Below are positions 8,519-19,599 of a DNA stretch of 64,000 nucleotides, in pieces. A program made the position numbers and the translations under genes. Location of the stretch: positions 62,001-126,000 of the forward strand of contig CAVQWT010000004.1 in NCBI GenBank assembly GCA_963717705.1. The letters are read 5' to 3'. This DNA comes from CAVQWT01 sp963717705 (lineage in GTDB: Bacteria > Pseudomonadota > Gammaproteobacteria > Burkholderiales > Casimicrobiaceae). The notes beneath the pieces were generated by a model that saw only the letters and a list, made by a program, of their open reading frames with translations, did no database searches and was not told the DNA's origin. Within the stretch, counting starts at the first letter, position 1, and every line of letters begins with the position of its first letter.

Positions 8519-10224
8519 GACTGCTGCTCCCGGACGACGCCGGCCGATCGGGTCTGCGCAAGATTGAGTGCCATGTCCAGCGTGGCCATGAATTCGTTGA
8601 CCTTGATGGGCTTGGTCAGGTAGCGGAAGAATCCCGCCTCCAGACCCTTTTCGATATCGCGGGGCATCGCGTTGGCGCTAAGTGCGATCACCGGAATGTG
8701 CGCCGTTGCCGGGTCTTCCGCCAGGATTCCCAGCGCACGGATGCCGTTGATGCCTGGCAGATTGATGTCCATCAGGATCACGTCCGGCAGCGCGGCGCGC
8801 GCGATCTCGATGCCGCGATTCCCGTCCCTGGCGCTCAGCAGGCGGATGTCGGGCCGGCGCGCAACGAGGTCCTCGACCAGCATCAGATTGGCCGGATTGT
8901 CCTCGACGTAGAGCAGCGTGCGCTGCTGCGCATCTGGCGCTACCCGTGTCGAAGGTGTCGGAGGCGGGTCGGAGGCGCCCATCGCAGGTTGCATTTGCGC
9001 GGCAAGGTTCAACTCGATCCAGAACACGCTGCCCTTGCCGACGGCGCTCTCCACGCCGATGACGCCGCCCATCCACTCGATCAGACGCTTGGAGACGACG
9101 AGGCCGATGCCCGTGCCTTCCTCCGCCGTCGCTTCCTGGCCCAGTCGATTGAACGGCTGGAACAGCTGCGCGACCTGGTCCGCTGTCAAGCCCTCGCCGG
9201 TGTCCTGGACGCGGATGCGGATCCGTCCCGGCGCGCCCGCGATGCAGTCGACGGTGACCGACCCGCCGGCCCGGTTGTACTTGATCGCGTTCGAGAGCAG
9301 GTTGATCAGGACCTGCTTCACCCGCGTCCGGTCGGCCCTGACGTGGTGCGGCACGTCGAAGCGGGGAAACGATACGCTGATGCTGCGCTGGTGCGCCTGC
9401 GGCTCGATCATCGCCTGGCATTCCAGCATGACTTCGGCCAGCGATATGGGCTCCAGCGACAGCGACAGCTTGCCGGACTCGATCAGCGCGAGGTCGAGGA
9501 TCTCGTTGATGAGTTCGAGCAGATACCAGCCCGCCTGGAGAATCTGGTCGATGCTTCGCTTCTGCGAGACCGTCGGCACCGGCGTGCCGGATTCGATGAG
9601 CTGGGCGAAGCCGAGGATCGCGCTCAACGGTGTGCGCAACTCGTGACTCATGCTGGAAAGGAAGTCCGATTTCGCGAGGTTGGCCCGCTCCGCGACGGCC
9701 ATCGCCTTCTTCAGCTCCACTTCGACCTGCTTGCGCACTGAGTTGTCGGTGCCGATGAGCAGGTAGCCGATGATGTCGCCGAAGTCGTCGCGCAGCGCCG
9801 TGATCGACACGATCGCCGGAAAGCGGCTGCCGTCCTTGCAGATGTAGGTCAACTCGTAGATGTCCTCGATCCCGCGCGAGGCCTTGAAGGCCAGCGCCTC
9901 GAATCCGGGCGTGATGGGGGTCGCGAGCTCCTCGCTCAGTGCGCGCGCGCGCGCCTCCACTTCCTGCGGGTCGTGGATGTCACTGGGGTTGATCTTGTTC
10001 ACGACCTCGGCCGCGAGATACCCCAGCATCCGCTCGGCACCGACGTTGAACAGCTGGATGATGCCCTTCTCGTCGGTGGCGATGATCGAGAAGTTGGCGC
10101 TGGTCAGAATCGCGGTCTGCAGGGCCCCCGTCTTGAGCAGGGTCTCCTGGCGGACGACTTCGGAGATGCGGTCTGCTTTGCCGGCATCGTCGGGAATGGT
10201 GGCTATGCCTCCCTTGTCGAACAT
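8515..10224 (-). CDS. PAS-containing hybrid histidine kinase
   Basis: 569 residues from the ATG at 10224, chosen because AGAAGG lies six bases upstream; an in-frame Met at 10230 is too close to it. Order: PAS (about 35-165, ICKDGSRFP), HisKA (SHELRTPLSAILGFA, H194), HATPase (NLLSNAIKY, GTGIGLVVSKRL), then a receiver domain with VILMDINLPG. No membrane helices or signal peptide, so it is a cytoplasmic kinase. Its own receiver and the downstream response regulator-PAS protein could form a phosphorelay. The signal is unknown. It is divergent from the antiporter gene. Confidence 0.9.
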   Translation of the reverse strand: MFDKGGIATIPDDAGKADRISEVVRQETLLKTGALQTAILTSANFSIIATDEKGIIQLFNVGAERMLGYLAAEVVNKINPSDIHDPQEVEARARALSEELATPITPGFEALAFKASRGIEDIYELTYICKDGSRFPAIVSITALRDDFGDIIGYLLIGTDNSVRKQVEVELKKAMAVAERANLAKSDFLSSMSHELRTPLSAILGFAQLIESGTPVPTVSQKRSIDQILQAGWYLLELINEILDLALIESGKLSLSLEPISLAEVMLECQAMIEPQAHQRSISVSFPRFDVPHHVRADRTRVKQVLINLLSNAIKYNRAGGSVTVDCIAGAPGRIRIRVQDTGEGLTADQVAQLFQPFNRLGQEATAEEGTGIGLVVSKRLIEWMGGVIGVESAVGKGSVFWIELNLAAQMQPAMGASDPPPTPSTRVAPDAQQRTLLYVEDNPANLMLVEDLVARRPDIRLLSARDGNRGIEIARAALPDVILMDINLPGINGIRALGILAEDPATAHIPVIALSANAMPRDIEKGLEAGFFRYLTKPIKVNEFMATLDMALNLAQTRSAGVVREQQS

Positions 10225-10513
10225 GACCATCCTTCTCGGTTGGCGCGCCGAAACGCACTGCGACCCCTCTCGGGGGAAGTGGGCGGATGATCCCGCGCCT
10301 TTCCCCCGGCGTCCGTTCGCCAGCGCACATAGCGGACGGTCGCGCGTCCGCGGGGCTGCGCGGTGCCGGGCGGGCACCCTGGACACGACGCGGGCGCCGA
10401 CGCCGACGGGTACGGCTCCGCTGTGCGTCACCGCACCGACCGGATGCGTCGCCGACGGGCAATGTCCCGGGTTGGGCGGCGAACCATTCGACCGCCCCTT
10501 TCCGGAATGTTCA
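10225..10513. other. Intergenic region between hybrid kinase and antiporter
   Basis: A 289-base gap between divergent genes, so it should carry both promoters. Open frames through it look non-coding. I see no convincing promoter hexamers, repeats or RNA gene. Confidence 0.4.
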
Positions 10514-11845
10514 ATGTCCCTCGCCGCCTGGGCGCTCATCATCGGTACCGTCCTGCTCGCCATGGCGCTGCTGGGGACGCTGCTCGAGCGCCTGCCGCTC
10601 AGTCCGGGCATCCTTTATCTGGCCATCGGCTATGCGCTCGGTCCCGCCGGCTGGGCGCTCATGGCCCCCGATCCGGTCGTACATTCCGTCGACCTCGAGC
10701 GGATGGCGGAAGTCGCGCTGCTGATCTCGCTGTTCTCGGTCGGACTGAAGCTCGGCGTACCCCTGCACGACAGGCGCTGGTATCTCCCGCTGCGCCTGGC
10801 CTTGCCGTCGATGGCGCTGACGGTGCTGTTTGTCGCTGCCATCGGAGTCTTCCTGATAGGCCTGCCCCCGGCCGCGGCGGTACTTCTTGCCGGGATTCTG
10901 GCGCCCACGGATCCGGTGCTTGCGTCCGACGTGCAGGTCGAGGACTCGTCGGATCGCGACCGCCTCCGCTTCAGCCTGACCGCCGAGGGCGGACTCAACG
11001 ATGGCGCGGCGTTTCCCGTCGTGCTGCTCGCTCTCGGCCTGCTGGGGCTGGACGACTACGGCGGCGGCTGGCGCTGGCTGGCGGTCGACGTCCTGTGGTC
11101 CATCGTCGGCGGACTGGCGATCGGCGGCACCCTGGGGGCGTTGATCGGGAAGCTGGTCCTCCACCTGCGCACCCGGCACCGGGAGGCGGTCGGACTCGAC
11201 GAATTCCTTGCGCTCGGGTTGATCGCGATTGCCTACGGCGTCGCCCAGGTCAGCCTCGCATCCGGGTTTCTCGCAGTGTTCGCGGCGGGGCTCGCGCTGC
11301 AGCGAACCCAGGGGGCGGCGAAGCTCGACCATCCCGCGGGCGCAGGGAAGGGGAGCTCCGCGGCGCTGGCGGACACCGAAACGGATCTCGCGACGGATTC
11401 CAGGCATGCCGGCGCCTACATGATGGGGGCCGTGCAAGGCTTCAACGGACAGCTGGAGCGGCTCGCGGAACTCGTGGTGGTGATGGTCACCGGCGCCATG
11501 CTGTCCCACGCCCAGTTGCCCGACCGGGCCGTCTGGTTCGTTCTGCTGCTGTTCCTGCTGGCGCGCCCCGTTTCGGTCTGGCTGGGCCTGATCGGGGCGG
11601 CCGGCGTGTCGCGCGATCAGCGCCTGCTGATTTCGTGGTTCGGCATCCGCGGCGCCGGCTCGATCTTCTACCTCATGTACGCGATCAACCACGGGCTGCC
11701 GGAGCCGCTGGCAGCGAAACTCGTCGCGATCACGCTGACCACGGTGGCCGCGTCGATCCTGCTCCACGGCATCTCGGTGACTCCGCTGATGGGCCTGTAC
11801 GCAAGGCGGAAGGCGCGCAGGCTCAGTCGCTCCAGGCCGCGATGA
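10514..11845 (+). CDS. CPA1-family monovalent cation/proton antiporter
   Basis: 443 residues, almost wholly hydrophobic with about 12 predicted membrane segments. The CPA signature GILAPTDPVLASDVQV and the EGGLNDG motif of the Na+/H+ exchanger fold are present, and SWFGIRGAGSIFYLMYA near the C-terminus is typical of this group. It probably exchanges Na+ or K+ for H+ at the inner membrane. The start MSLAAWALI at 10514 gives a natural first helix; the frame is open further upstream but that part is not protein-like. The 3' end overlaps the convergent epimerase gene by 23 bases. Confidence 0.88.
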   Translation: MSLAAWALIIGTVLLAMALLGTLLERLPLSPGILYLAIGYALGPAGWALMAPDPVVHSVDLERMAEVALLISLFSVGLKLGVPLHDRRWYLPLRLALPSMALTVLFVAAIGVFLIGLPPAAAVLLAGILAPTDPVLASDVQVEDSSDRDRLRFSLTAEGGLNDGAAFPVVLLALGLLGLDDYGGGWRWLAVDVLWSIVGGLAIGGTLGALIGKLVLHLRTRHREAVGLDEFLALGLIAIAYGVAQVSLASGFLAVFAAGLALQRTQGAAKLDHPAGAGKGSSAALADTETDLATDSRHAGAYMMGAVQGFNGQLERLAELVVVMVTGAMLSHAQLPDRAVWFVLLLFLLARPVSVWLGLIGAAGVSRDQRLLISWFGIRGAGSIFYLMYAINHGLPEPLAAKLVAITLTTVAASILLHGISVTPLMGLYARRKARRLSRSRPR

Positions 11846-12614
11846 CCTCATCCAGGCCGTCCCGATAGTCGGCAAAGCTCGGCTTCCACCCCGGCACCCG
11901 CGGCGTCGGCATTCGCGACGGCATCGGCAGCGCCGTCTGCTGCATGTGCTCCTCGCGAATGATCAGCCTGGCGAGGGGTTTCGCGAACAATGGCAGGTGC
12001 AGCGGGCGCCGGCGCCCGACGCGGCGCGCGAACGCATCCATGAACTGCGCGAACGAGACCGCGGCGCCGTCGGTGGCGTAGAGGATGCGGCCAGCGTTCC
12101 GCGCTCCGGCGGCGGCCTGCAGGGCCGAGACCGCGTCGGACTGGTGCAGGTGGTACTGGCGCGCCGCGGACGGGCCGGACCAGTACGGCCGACCCAGGCG
12201 GAACGCGGTGCGGTACGCGCGCAGGTCGTCGCTTGCCGGGCCATACAGGTAACCCAGGCGCACCACGCACGCGGGCACCGGTCCGGACAGCGCCAGCGCT
12301 TCGCATTCGAGGATCGCCTCGACCGACGAACGCAGCGGCTCCTTCAGGCGGGCGCCGCGTTCGACGGCGTGCACGAACGCGAAACTCGCGTGGACGAGCA
12401 TCGCCGCGCCCTCGGTGCGGGACGAGCGCAGCGCCCGACGTGTTCCGGTCAGCGCAGTGCGCGCGAAGTCCTTCCAGGCGTGGCCGTCGTGCAGCAGCGT
12501 GTTCGCCTGTTGCCCGGCGACGTTGAAATGGACGCGCCCGGCGTTGCCGGTTGCGGTCTGCCGCGCGAGGAGTGCACCCAGTTCGGATCGCGCTCCGGTG
12601 ATCGATGCGTGCAT
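11823..12614 (-). CDS. NAD-dependent epimerase-like protein with a reduced N-terminus
   Basis: 263 residues. The C-terminal two thirds look like an extended short-chain dehydrogenase/epimerase (GTRRALRSSRTEGAAMLVHASFAFVH, VRLGYLYGP, substrate-domain YATDGAAVSFAQFMDAF). The N-terminal Rossmann part is poor: TGARSELGALLA stands where TGxxGxxG is expected, and about 80 residues normally lying between that loop and the GTRR segment are missing. The YxxxK dyad is not evident. It may be a degenerate or non-catalytic member. It overlaps the convergent antiporter end. Confidence 0.6.
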   Translation of the reverse strand: MHASITGARSELGALLARQTATGNAGRVHFNVAGQQANTLLHDGHAWKDFARTALTGTRRALRSSRTEGAAMLVHASFAFVHAVERGARLKEPLRSSVEAILECEALALSGPVPACVVRLGYLYGPASDDLRAYRTAFRLGRPYWSGPSAARQYHLHQSDAVSALQAAAGARNAGRILYATDGAAVSFAQFMDAFARRVGRRRPLHLPLFAKPLARLIIREEHMQQTALPMPSRMPTPRVPGWKPSFADYRDGLDEVIAAWSD

Positions 12615-12860
12615 GTCGTGGGATCGGTGTCGGGGACGTTTTTCGGCGAACGGCGAGTATGGCAGCTCCGCACGGTGGCGGGGTCGAGCGGGATCGCCTG
12701 TCCGTCCACCGGTGCGCGGCGGCGGCGGAATGCCTGCGTCCGGTCAGGTTGTGGTTCCGGATCGCGGCGAAGCTGCTGACAACGCGCGCAGGGTGGTGAA
12801 TAATCGAACATGTCGACAGCGATTCGCCGCCGGCATCCCGCATTCCAGACAGGAGAACAC

Positions 12861-13349
12861 ATGGCCACGCGTCGCACCACGATGAGAAGCCGATCCGGCA
12901 CCAAGCTCTATGCCGTCCGTGACGAAAGCGGCAAGTTCAAGGATATCCAGACCTACAAGCGCGCGCACGCGGCCGACATGCGCCACAAGTCGAAAGCGGA
13001 GAAGGAGGCCGCGCAGGGCCCCATCGAAAAGAAGGTCAGGAAGGCGGCGAAGGACGCGGTCAAGTCCGTCAAGACGTCGGTGAGGGGGGCGGTTGCCGCG
13101 GTGCAGAGGGCGGCGAAACGGGCCGTCAAGCAGGTCTCTAATACGCAGCCGCCGGCGAGGAAGTCGGCCAAGCGCGCCGCCCCGGCGACGGCGCGTCCGC
13201 CTGCCGTCAAGAAGGCCGCAAAGAAGGCGGTGAAGAAGGCCGCGGGGAAGTCCGCCCCCAAGCCGGCCGCGAAGAAGGCGGCGAAGAAGGCGGCGAAGAA
13301 GGCGACAAAACGGGCGCCGCGGAAGGCGGCGAAAAAGTCCGTCCGGTAG
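12861..13349 (+). CDS. Histone H1-like lysine/alanine-rich DNA-binding protein
   Basis: 162 residues from the ATG at 12861, with AGGAG six bases upstream. A short ordered N-terminus (KLYAVRDESGKFKDIQTYKRAH) is followed by a Lys/Ala/Pro tail built of KKAAKKA-type repeats, as in bacterial H1-like nucleoid proteins. The tail probably binds DNA non-specifically. A shorter relative containing only the N-terminal module, with an in-frame stop codon, lies at 35677-35844. It ends 26 bases from the convergent gene at 13375. Confidence 0.8.
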   Translation: MATRRTTMRSRSGTKLYAVRDESGKFKDIQTYKRAHAADMRHKSKAEKEAAQGPIEKKVRKAAKDAVKSVKTSVRGAVAAVQRAAKRAVKQVSNTQPPARKSAKRAAPATARPPAVKKAAKKAVKKAAGKSAPKPAAKKAAKKAAKKATKRAPRKAAKKSVR

Positions 13350-13374
13350 CCCGCGGCGAATCGAAGCCGGCGCG

Positions 13375-15184
13375 CTACCGGTTGGCGCCGCCCCGGCGTC
13401 GCCAGCGTCGCCAGAGCGACAGGACGACCCACGGCAGCCCGATCACCGACACTGCGCCCCACACCAGCGCTGCGGTGTCGGACGGGTGCGGTGGTGGCGG
13501 GAGCAGGTCGTCGTCGCGCAGCGCGGCGGGAAAGGGCCGCGGCGGCACCGGCACGATCTGCGCCAGCGCCGGATCGTCGGGAACGCGCGAGCGGTACTCC
13601 CACGTGGTCACCGCGGGCGCGGCGCCGAACGCGCGCGACGACGGGAACTGGGGCAGGCGCAGGAACGCGATGGCGTCGAGGTCGGCGGCGAGCAGCGTCG
13701 CCAGCGTGCCGCCTTTCGCACCGTCGCCGGCCGCCGTCGCCCGCGCCTCGCCCAGGCCGCGCAGCAGCGCGTAGATCTCCTCCACCGCTGCTGCCGGCAT
13801 CAGCCGCGTCTGGTCGGCGACGAGGTAGTCGAACGAGAGCTTCGCCTTGTCGATCGACCGCTCCTTGACCACGTGGAACGGAAAGCCGGCCCACGCCGCG
13901 AGGCGCGACGTCGGCCCGCGTTCGGGCACGCTGAGGCCCAGCGCGCGCAGCGTGTCGACGCTGATGCTCGTGCAGTTGTCGGTCGGATGGTAGTAGACGA
14001 GCTGGTGGCGCCAGAACTGCTGGTAGACGCGCCCCAGCGCCGACTGCACGAGCTCCGCTGCGCGCGCGTCGTTCAGCACCGCGACCACGATGTAGGAGGG
14101 CCGGTACCAGCCCTGGCCCGAGTTGAGGTCGCCGAGGTAGTTGTCCAGCGGCACCGGCGCCGCGAGGATGCCCTTTTCGCTTTCGATGTCGAGCGAATAG
14201 AAGTTGTTGACCAGCCAGTCGCCGATCGCCCCGTCGGCGCGGATGCGTCCGGTGGCGATGGCGAAGTGGCCGCCGTGCGCTTCGTCGTCGTCGCCCTGCG
14301 CGCCGTCGACGACGAACGCGAGCACGGTGCGGCCGGTCCAGTCGTCGCTCGAGCCGGGGCGCTGCCACAGCGTCATCGCGGCGTACGGTGCGCGCGCGCC
14401 GCCGTCCGGCAGCTCGCGCATCAGCGCGCGCAGCGCCTTCGCGTGGGTCGGAATCTTGCCGCCCGTCCGGCGTCCGGGTGGTGGCGGCGCGGGGCGGTTC
14501 AGCGTCCGCCCCTCCGCTCCGGGCGGACTCCGCGCCGGCTGCCTCGGTGTTCGTTGTCTCCGGCGCGGACGGTGGCGCGATCCCGCCCAGCGTGAAGTCG
14601 TCGGGCCAGGCGGTGCGCACGACCATCGAGTTTCCGACGGCCACGCCGCGAACGGTGATTCTGCGGCCCGGTGCCCCGAACCAGGCGATGGTCGACGCGT
14701 CCCAGTACGAGCGGTTGAGCGGGATCTTGGGCACCGGCGTCACCGGCAGCGGACCGTCGGCGGTCGCCAGCGTTCGGCCGTCCGGCGCGAGCGTCGCGCC
14801 GCGGACGATGGTTGGCGCCGCGACCCACACCAGCGGCGGATAGTCGGGCGGCGCGCCGGAGGACCGTGCGGCGGCCCATGCGCGCACGTCGTCGAAGGCG
14901 GTAACGCCGCGGCTGAACCCGGCAACCGGCCGTCCCGGCGCCGGCACCGCGATCGGCTCGCGCTCGAAGTAGAAACGTGCCGATGGCGGCAGCCCGCAAT
15001 CGGCGCAGCGTCCATCGACGACGCGGAAATGCGACGCGGGAAACAGCCCGAAATCGCCGGTCGTGGTGGCGGGAAGGGGCGCGGCGAGGGCGAGGTCGAC
15101 AGTGGCCATGATGGCGATCAGCGCAGCGGACGCGGCGGCGACCAGCGCGACCCGCGCCGCGACGGTGGCGCGTGACGGGGGCAC
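13375..15184 (-). pseudogene. Membrane-anchored protein with NCTS motif, frameshifted
   Basis: An N-terminal hydrophobic anchor or signal (about residues 8-35, GTG start at 15184), then a CxxC pair and a beta-rich region read in one frame down to about 14530; from about 14480 the protein continues in another frame as GGKIPTHAKALRALMREL and on to FYSLDIESEKG, DNYLGDLNSGQGWYRPSY and TDNCTSISVDTLRALG, ending with a hydrophobic helix and a basic tail. The length is one base over a multiple of three. Restored, it is about 602 residues. The conserved-looking Cys in NCTS recalls DUF4105/NlpC-like enzymes, but I cannot assign a family firmly. It follows the transglutaminase gene by 57 bases. Confidence 0.6.
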
Positions 15185-15241
15185 GCCACCGGGTCGGCGG
15201 GAAGCGGGTACGCCGCCATCGCCCGGAGCGTCGCGCGCGCG

Positions 15242-16340
15242 TCAGGCGGTGATCTCGCGCGCCGTAATCCGGTACTTGAAGGTCTCCGGGTCGAGGCTGT
15301 CGACGCGCTCGCCCCGCGTTTCCGCCTGCGGGTACATCAGGAACGCGACCCTCGGCCCAGCGCGATCCCGGCAGCGCGACGTCGTGCGCCACGTTGTACG
15401 CCATCCAGTTGCCCTCCCAGCCTCCGAAGAGCGCCCTGTTCACCGGGGCGGCGACCGGGTGCGCGGGGTCCTTCAGCCAATCCGGGGTCTCGAGCCGCAG
15501 CACCTTGCCGACGTCGGCCGGGTCCATCGCCACCCAGCCGTAGTCGGCCAGCCACACCTCGGCACGGCAGTGCTGCGCCTTCGAGATGTCGGGTCCGCCG
15601 GCGCCGAGCTCGCGGTAACCGAACGCGGACTTCGCGACGCGGATGCCGTAGACGTCGCGCGCCGGGATGCCCGACGCGCGGCAGAGGCCGACGAACAGCG
15701 CGTTGATGTCGCCGCACTTGCCGCCCATGTTGCCGGTCTCCAGCATGGCCTTGATGTCACCGACGCCGCAGCCCTTGACCTTCGGCTCGCGGTAGGTGTT
15801 GGCGACGACCCAGTCGTACAGCGCGCGCACGCGGTCGACGTCGGTGGTCTTGCCGGCGGTCGCTTTCTGCGCGGTCTCGCGGACGATGCCGTCGGTCGGC
15901 ATCAGGTCGGTCGCCCTGGTGTACAGCGCCAGCGTCGCCGCGTCGGCGGACGCCGCGCGCCTCGTGGCCCAGTCGAGGCTTCGACTCTGCGTCCGGACGC
16001 GGCTCGTCACCTCGATTACCGGCGACTTCTCGTCGGCGGCGAAGCGGGCCTGGACCATCCGCGCGCCATAGACCGGGTCGGTGCGAAGCGCCGACTCGGC
16101 AGCGTTGCCGGTCCAGGTGCTGTCCAGCGACTGCTGCCACCCGGCGTCGACGGCGGGGACCGGCACCCACGCCTGCGTGCCGCCGCCGGCATCGGCGATC
16201 TCGAGCCGGGTGACGATTTCGAACGTGCGCCATTGGCCGGGGCGCGGGGCGAAGCTGCGATCCTGCGCCCACACGCGCGCGGGCAGCGTCGACGCCAGCG
16301 GCAACACGGCGGAAGCGGAGAGAAAGGAACGGCGGTCCAT
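15242..16340 (-). pseudogene. Exported transglutaminase-like protein, frameshifted near its end
   Basis: Twin-arginine-type signal peptide (DRRSFLSASAV...VWAQ) followed by a transglutaminase-like papain-fold domain: catalytic Cys in GGKCGDINALFVGLCRASG, His in HCRAEVWL and Asp in WVAMDPADV. Near 15355-15370 the frame breaks: the expected ending GPRVAFLMYPQAETRGERVD...YRITAREITA lies in another frame and stops at 15242. Removing one base gives 365 residues; unrepaired, the protein runs as nonsense to 14499, across the next gene. Such proteins are proposed periplasmic proteases or cross-linkers; the substrate is unknown. Confidence 0.8.
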
Positions 16341-16497
16341 GAGGGGCTCCTGGGGCGGGGCGGGCCGGTGGGCGAGATCGTGTTGGAATCCGTGCCGGAG
16401 TATAGCTTCCGGGTCGACGCGGGCGGCCCCGGCGAGCGCGGCCGACCCCGGGCAGGCGCCTCCAGCTCGCCGAGGACAACGGGCTGAGGCTCCACAG

Positions 16498-17109
16498 CTA
16501 GCGGGCCGACGCGCTCCGTGTGGTGGAGGATCCGGTCAGCGCGCGCAGGCGCTGGACGATCGCCGGGTCGGACCAGTCGATTTCACCGATCGCCACCATG
16601 ACGATGCGCTGGTCGGGACCGACGATGAACGTCGTCGGATAGACGCGCACGCCCCAGGCCCTGCTGGCGCTGCCGTCGTGATCCCGGAGCACCGGCACCG
16701 TGAAGTCCAGTCGTTCGACGAAAGGCCGGATGCGCGCCGCGTTCTCCTGGAAATTGACCGCCAGCACTTCGAGGCCCTGCGGCGCGAGGCGGTCGCGCAG
16801 GCGCTGCAGCGACGGCATCTCGGCCACGCACGGGGCGCACCAGGTCGCCCAGAAGTTGACCACCACGACGCGGCCGCGAAAGTCCGCGAGCCGCCATTCG
16901 CGGCCGTCGAGGTCCTTCAGCGTCAGCGGCGGCGTCGGCCCGCCGGTCCAGGGCTCGATGGTGCCGGCGCCGGCGGCGGGCGGGCTCCACGCGAGCCATC
17001 CCGCAGCGAGCAGCGCGGACAGCGCGCGCCAGGCGGGGCCGACCGGCACGGCGGTCCCGCGACTCGTCGACGGCACGGCGATGAAGGGCAGGTTTTGACG
17101 GGCGCGCAT
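16498..17109 (-). CDS. TlpA/ResA-like thiol-disulfide oxidoreductase
   Basis: 203 residues from the ATG at 17109. An N-terminal hydrophobic segment (LSALLAAGWLAW) anchors or exports it; the AhpC-TSA/thioredoxin domain has the redox motif WATWCAPC and the cis-Pro loop GVRVYPTTFIVG. It probably reduces or isomerises disulfides in the periplasm, for example during cytochrome c maturation. The frame is open to 17313 but that part overlaps the divergent egtD leader and lacks protein-like sequence. It is divergent from egtD, about 100 bases apart. Confidence 0.87.
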   Translation of the reverse strand: MRARQNLPFIAVPSTSRGTAVPVGPAWRALSALLAAGWLAWSPPAAGAGTIEPWTGGPTPPLTLKDLDGREWRLADFRGRVVVVNFWATWCAPCVAEMPSLQRLRDRLAPQGLEVLAVNFQENAARIRPFVERLDFTVPVLRDHDGSASRAWGVRVYPTTFIVGPDQRIVMVAIGEIDWSDPAIVQRLRALTGSSTTRSASAR

Positions 17110-17209
17110 CGGCTGAGGCAGACTCGCGCAGCGGCGCGGGTGGTCGGGCGTGCCGGGACGGCTCGCGCCGCGTGCGCGGGCAAACCGCGCGACCGAAGGA
17201 TTATTCCAC

Positions 17210-18169
17210 ATGCCGGGCTTCCGCATCGTAGATCGCCGCACGGTGGACCTGGACAGGTCGAAGGCCGAACTCGTCCTGGGTCTGCGCGCGCGGCCGGCGG
17301 CGATTCCGCCCAAGTACTTCTACGACGCCGTCGGCTGCGCGCTGTACGGCGCGATCTGCGAGCTGCCCGAGTACTACCCGACGCGCACCGAGCTGGCGAT
17401 CTTCGCCCAACATCGCGCGGCGATCGCCGGGGCCGTCGGCCGCGGCGGGCAGTTCGTCGACCTCGGCGCCGGCGACTGCGCCAAGGCGCGGTCGTGGCTG
17501 CCGTTCGTCGCGCCGTCGCGCTACCTTGCCGTCGACCTCGCGCGGGACGCCATCGCCGCGGCGCTGGCGACCATGGCGCCGGACTTTCCCGCCGTGGAGA
17601 TGGTCGGCGTCGTCACCGACTTCACGCGGGGCCTCGACCTCGACGACGACCTCGCCGCCCACCTTCCCGTCACGTTCTTCTACCCCGGCTCGTCGATCGG
17701 CAATTTCGACCCCGTCGCCGCCCGTGAGTTCCTCGCCGCCATTCGTCGCCACTGCCTCGCGCACGCGGGCAGCGGGCTGCTGATCGGCGTCGACACGAAG
17801 AAGGACCGGCGGCGCCTCGACGCCGCGTACGACGACGCGGTCGGCGTGACGGCGGCGTTCAACCGCAACGTCCTGCGGCACGTCAACCGCCTGATCGGCA
17901 GCGACTTCCGGCCGGAGGCGTTCGCGCACCGCGGCTTCTACGACGAGGCGGCGGGGCGCATCGAAATGCACCTCGAGGCGACGACCGCGCAGACGGTGAG
18001 CATCGGCGGCGCGGCGCGCACCTTCGCGGCCGGCGAGCGCATCCACACCGAGAACTCGTACAAGTACGCGCCGGCCGAGTTCGCGCTGATGCTGGAGCAA
18101 GCGGGCTTCCGCGGCGTGCGCTGCTGGCAGGACGACGCCGGCGACTTTGCGGTGTTCCACGCGCGCTGA
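17210..18169 (+). CDS. egtD: Histidine N-alpha-methyltransferase, hercynine synthase
   Basis: 319 residues from the ATG at 17210, with GAAGGA upstream. EgtD trimethylates the alpha-amine of L-histidine with three SAM to give hercynine, the common precursor of ergothioneine and selenoneine. Family features seen: PPKYFYDAVGCALYGAICELPEYY near the N-terminus, the SAM loop FVDLGAGDCAKA, FFYPGSSIGNF and the C-terminal HTENSYKYAPAEF. Length matches the family (about 320). It runs convergently to egtB with nine bases between, so it is transcribed apart from the egtB/sen genes. A GC-rich hairpin (17174-17190) lies about 20 bases before the start. Confidence 0.94.
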   Translation: MPGFRIVDRRTVDLDRSKAELVLGLRARPAAIPPKYFYDAVGCALYGAICELPEYYPTRTELAIFAQHRAAIAGAVGRGGQFVDLGAGDCAKARSWLPFVAPSRYLAVDLARDAIAAALATMAPDFPAVEMVGVVTDFTRGLDLDDDLAAHLPVTFFYPGSSIGNFDPVAAREFLAAIRRHCLAHAGSGLLIGVDTKKDRRRLDAAYDDAVGVTAAFNRNVLRHVNRLIGSDFRPEAFAHRGFYDEAAGRIEMHLEATTAQTVSIGGAARTFAAGERIHTENSYKYAPAEFALMLEQAGFRGVRCWQDDAGDFAVFHAR

Positions 18170-18178
18170 CGGCGTGCT

Positions 18179-19567
<1,389 letters not shown>

Positions 19568-19599
19568 GGGGCCTCGTGGCGTCGGAAACCTGTCGCCGT

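Noticed and set aside
12861..13349. Lys/Ala-rich repeats as a DNA repeat element or CRISPR-like array
   Set aside because: They are codon repeats in the tail of an H1-like protein.
17174..17190. GC-rich hairpin before egtD as a riboswitch
   Set aside because: Only a six-base stem; GC-rich stems are frequent in this genome and nothing else resembles an aptamer.
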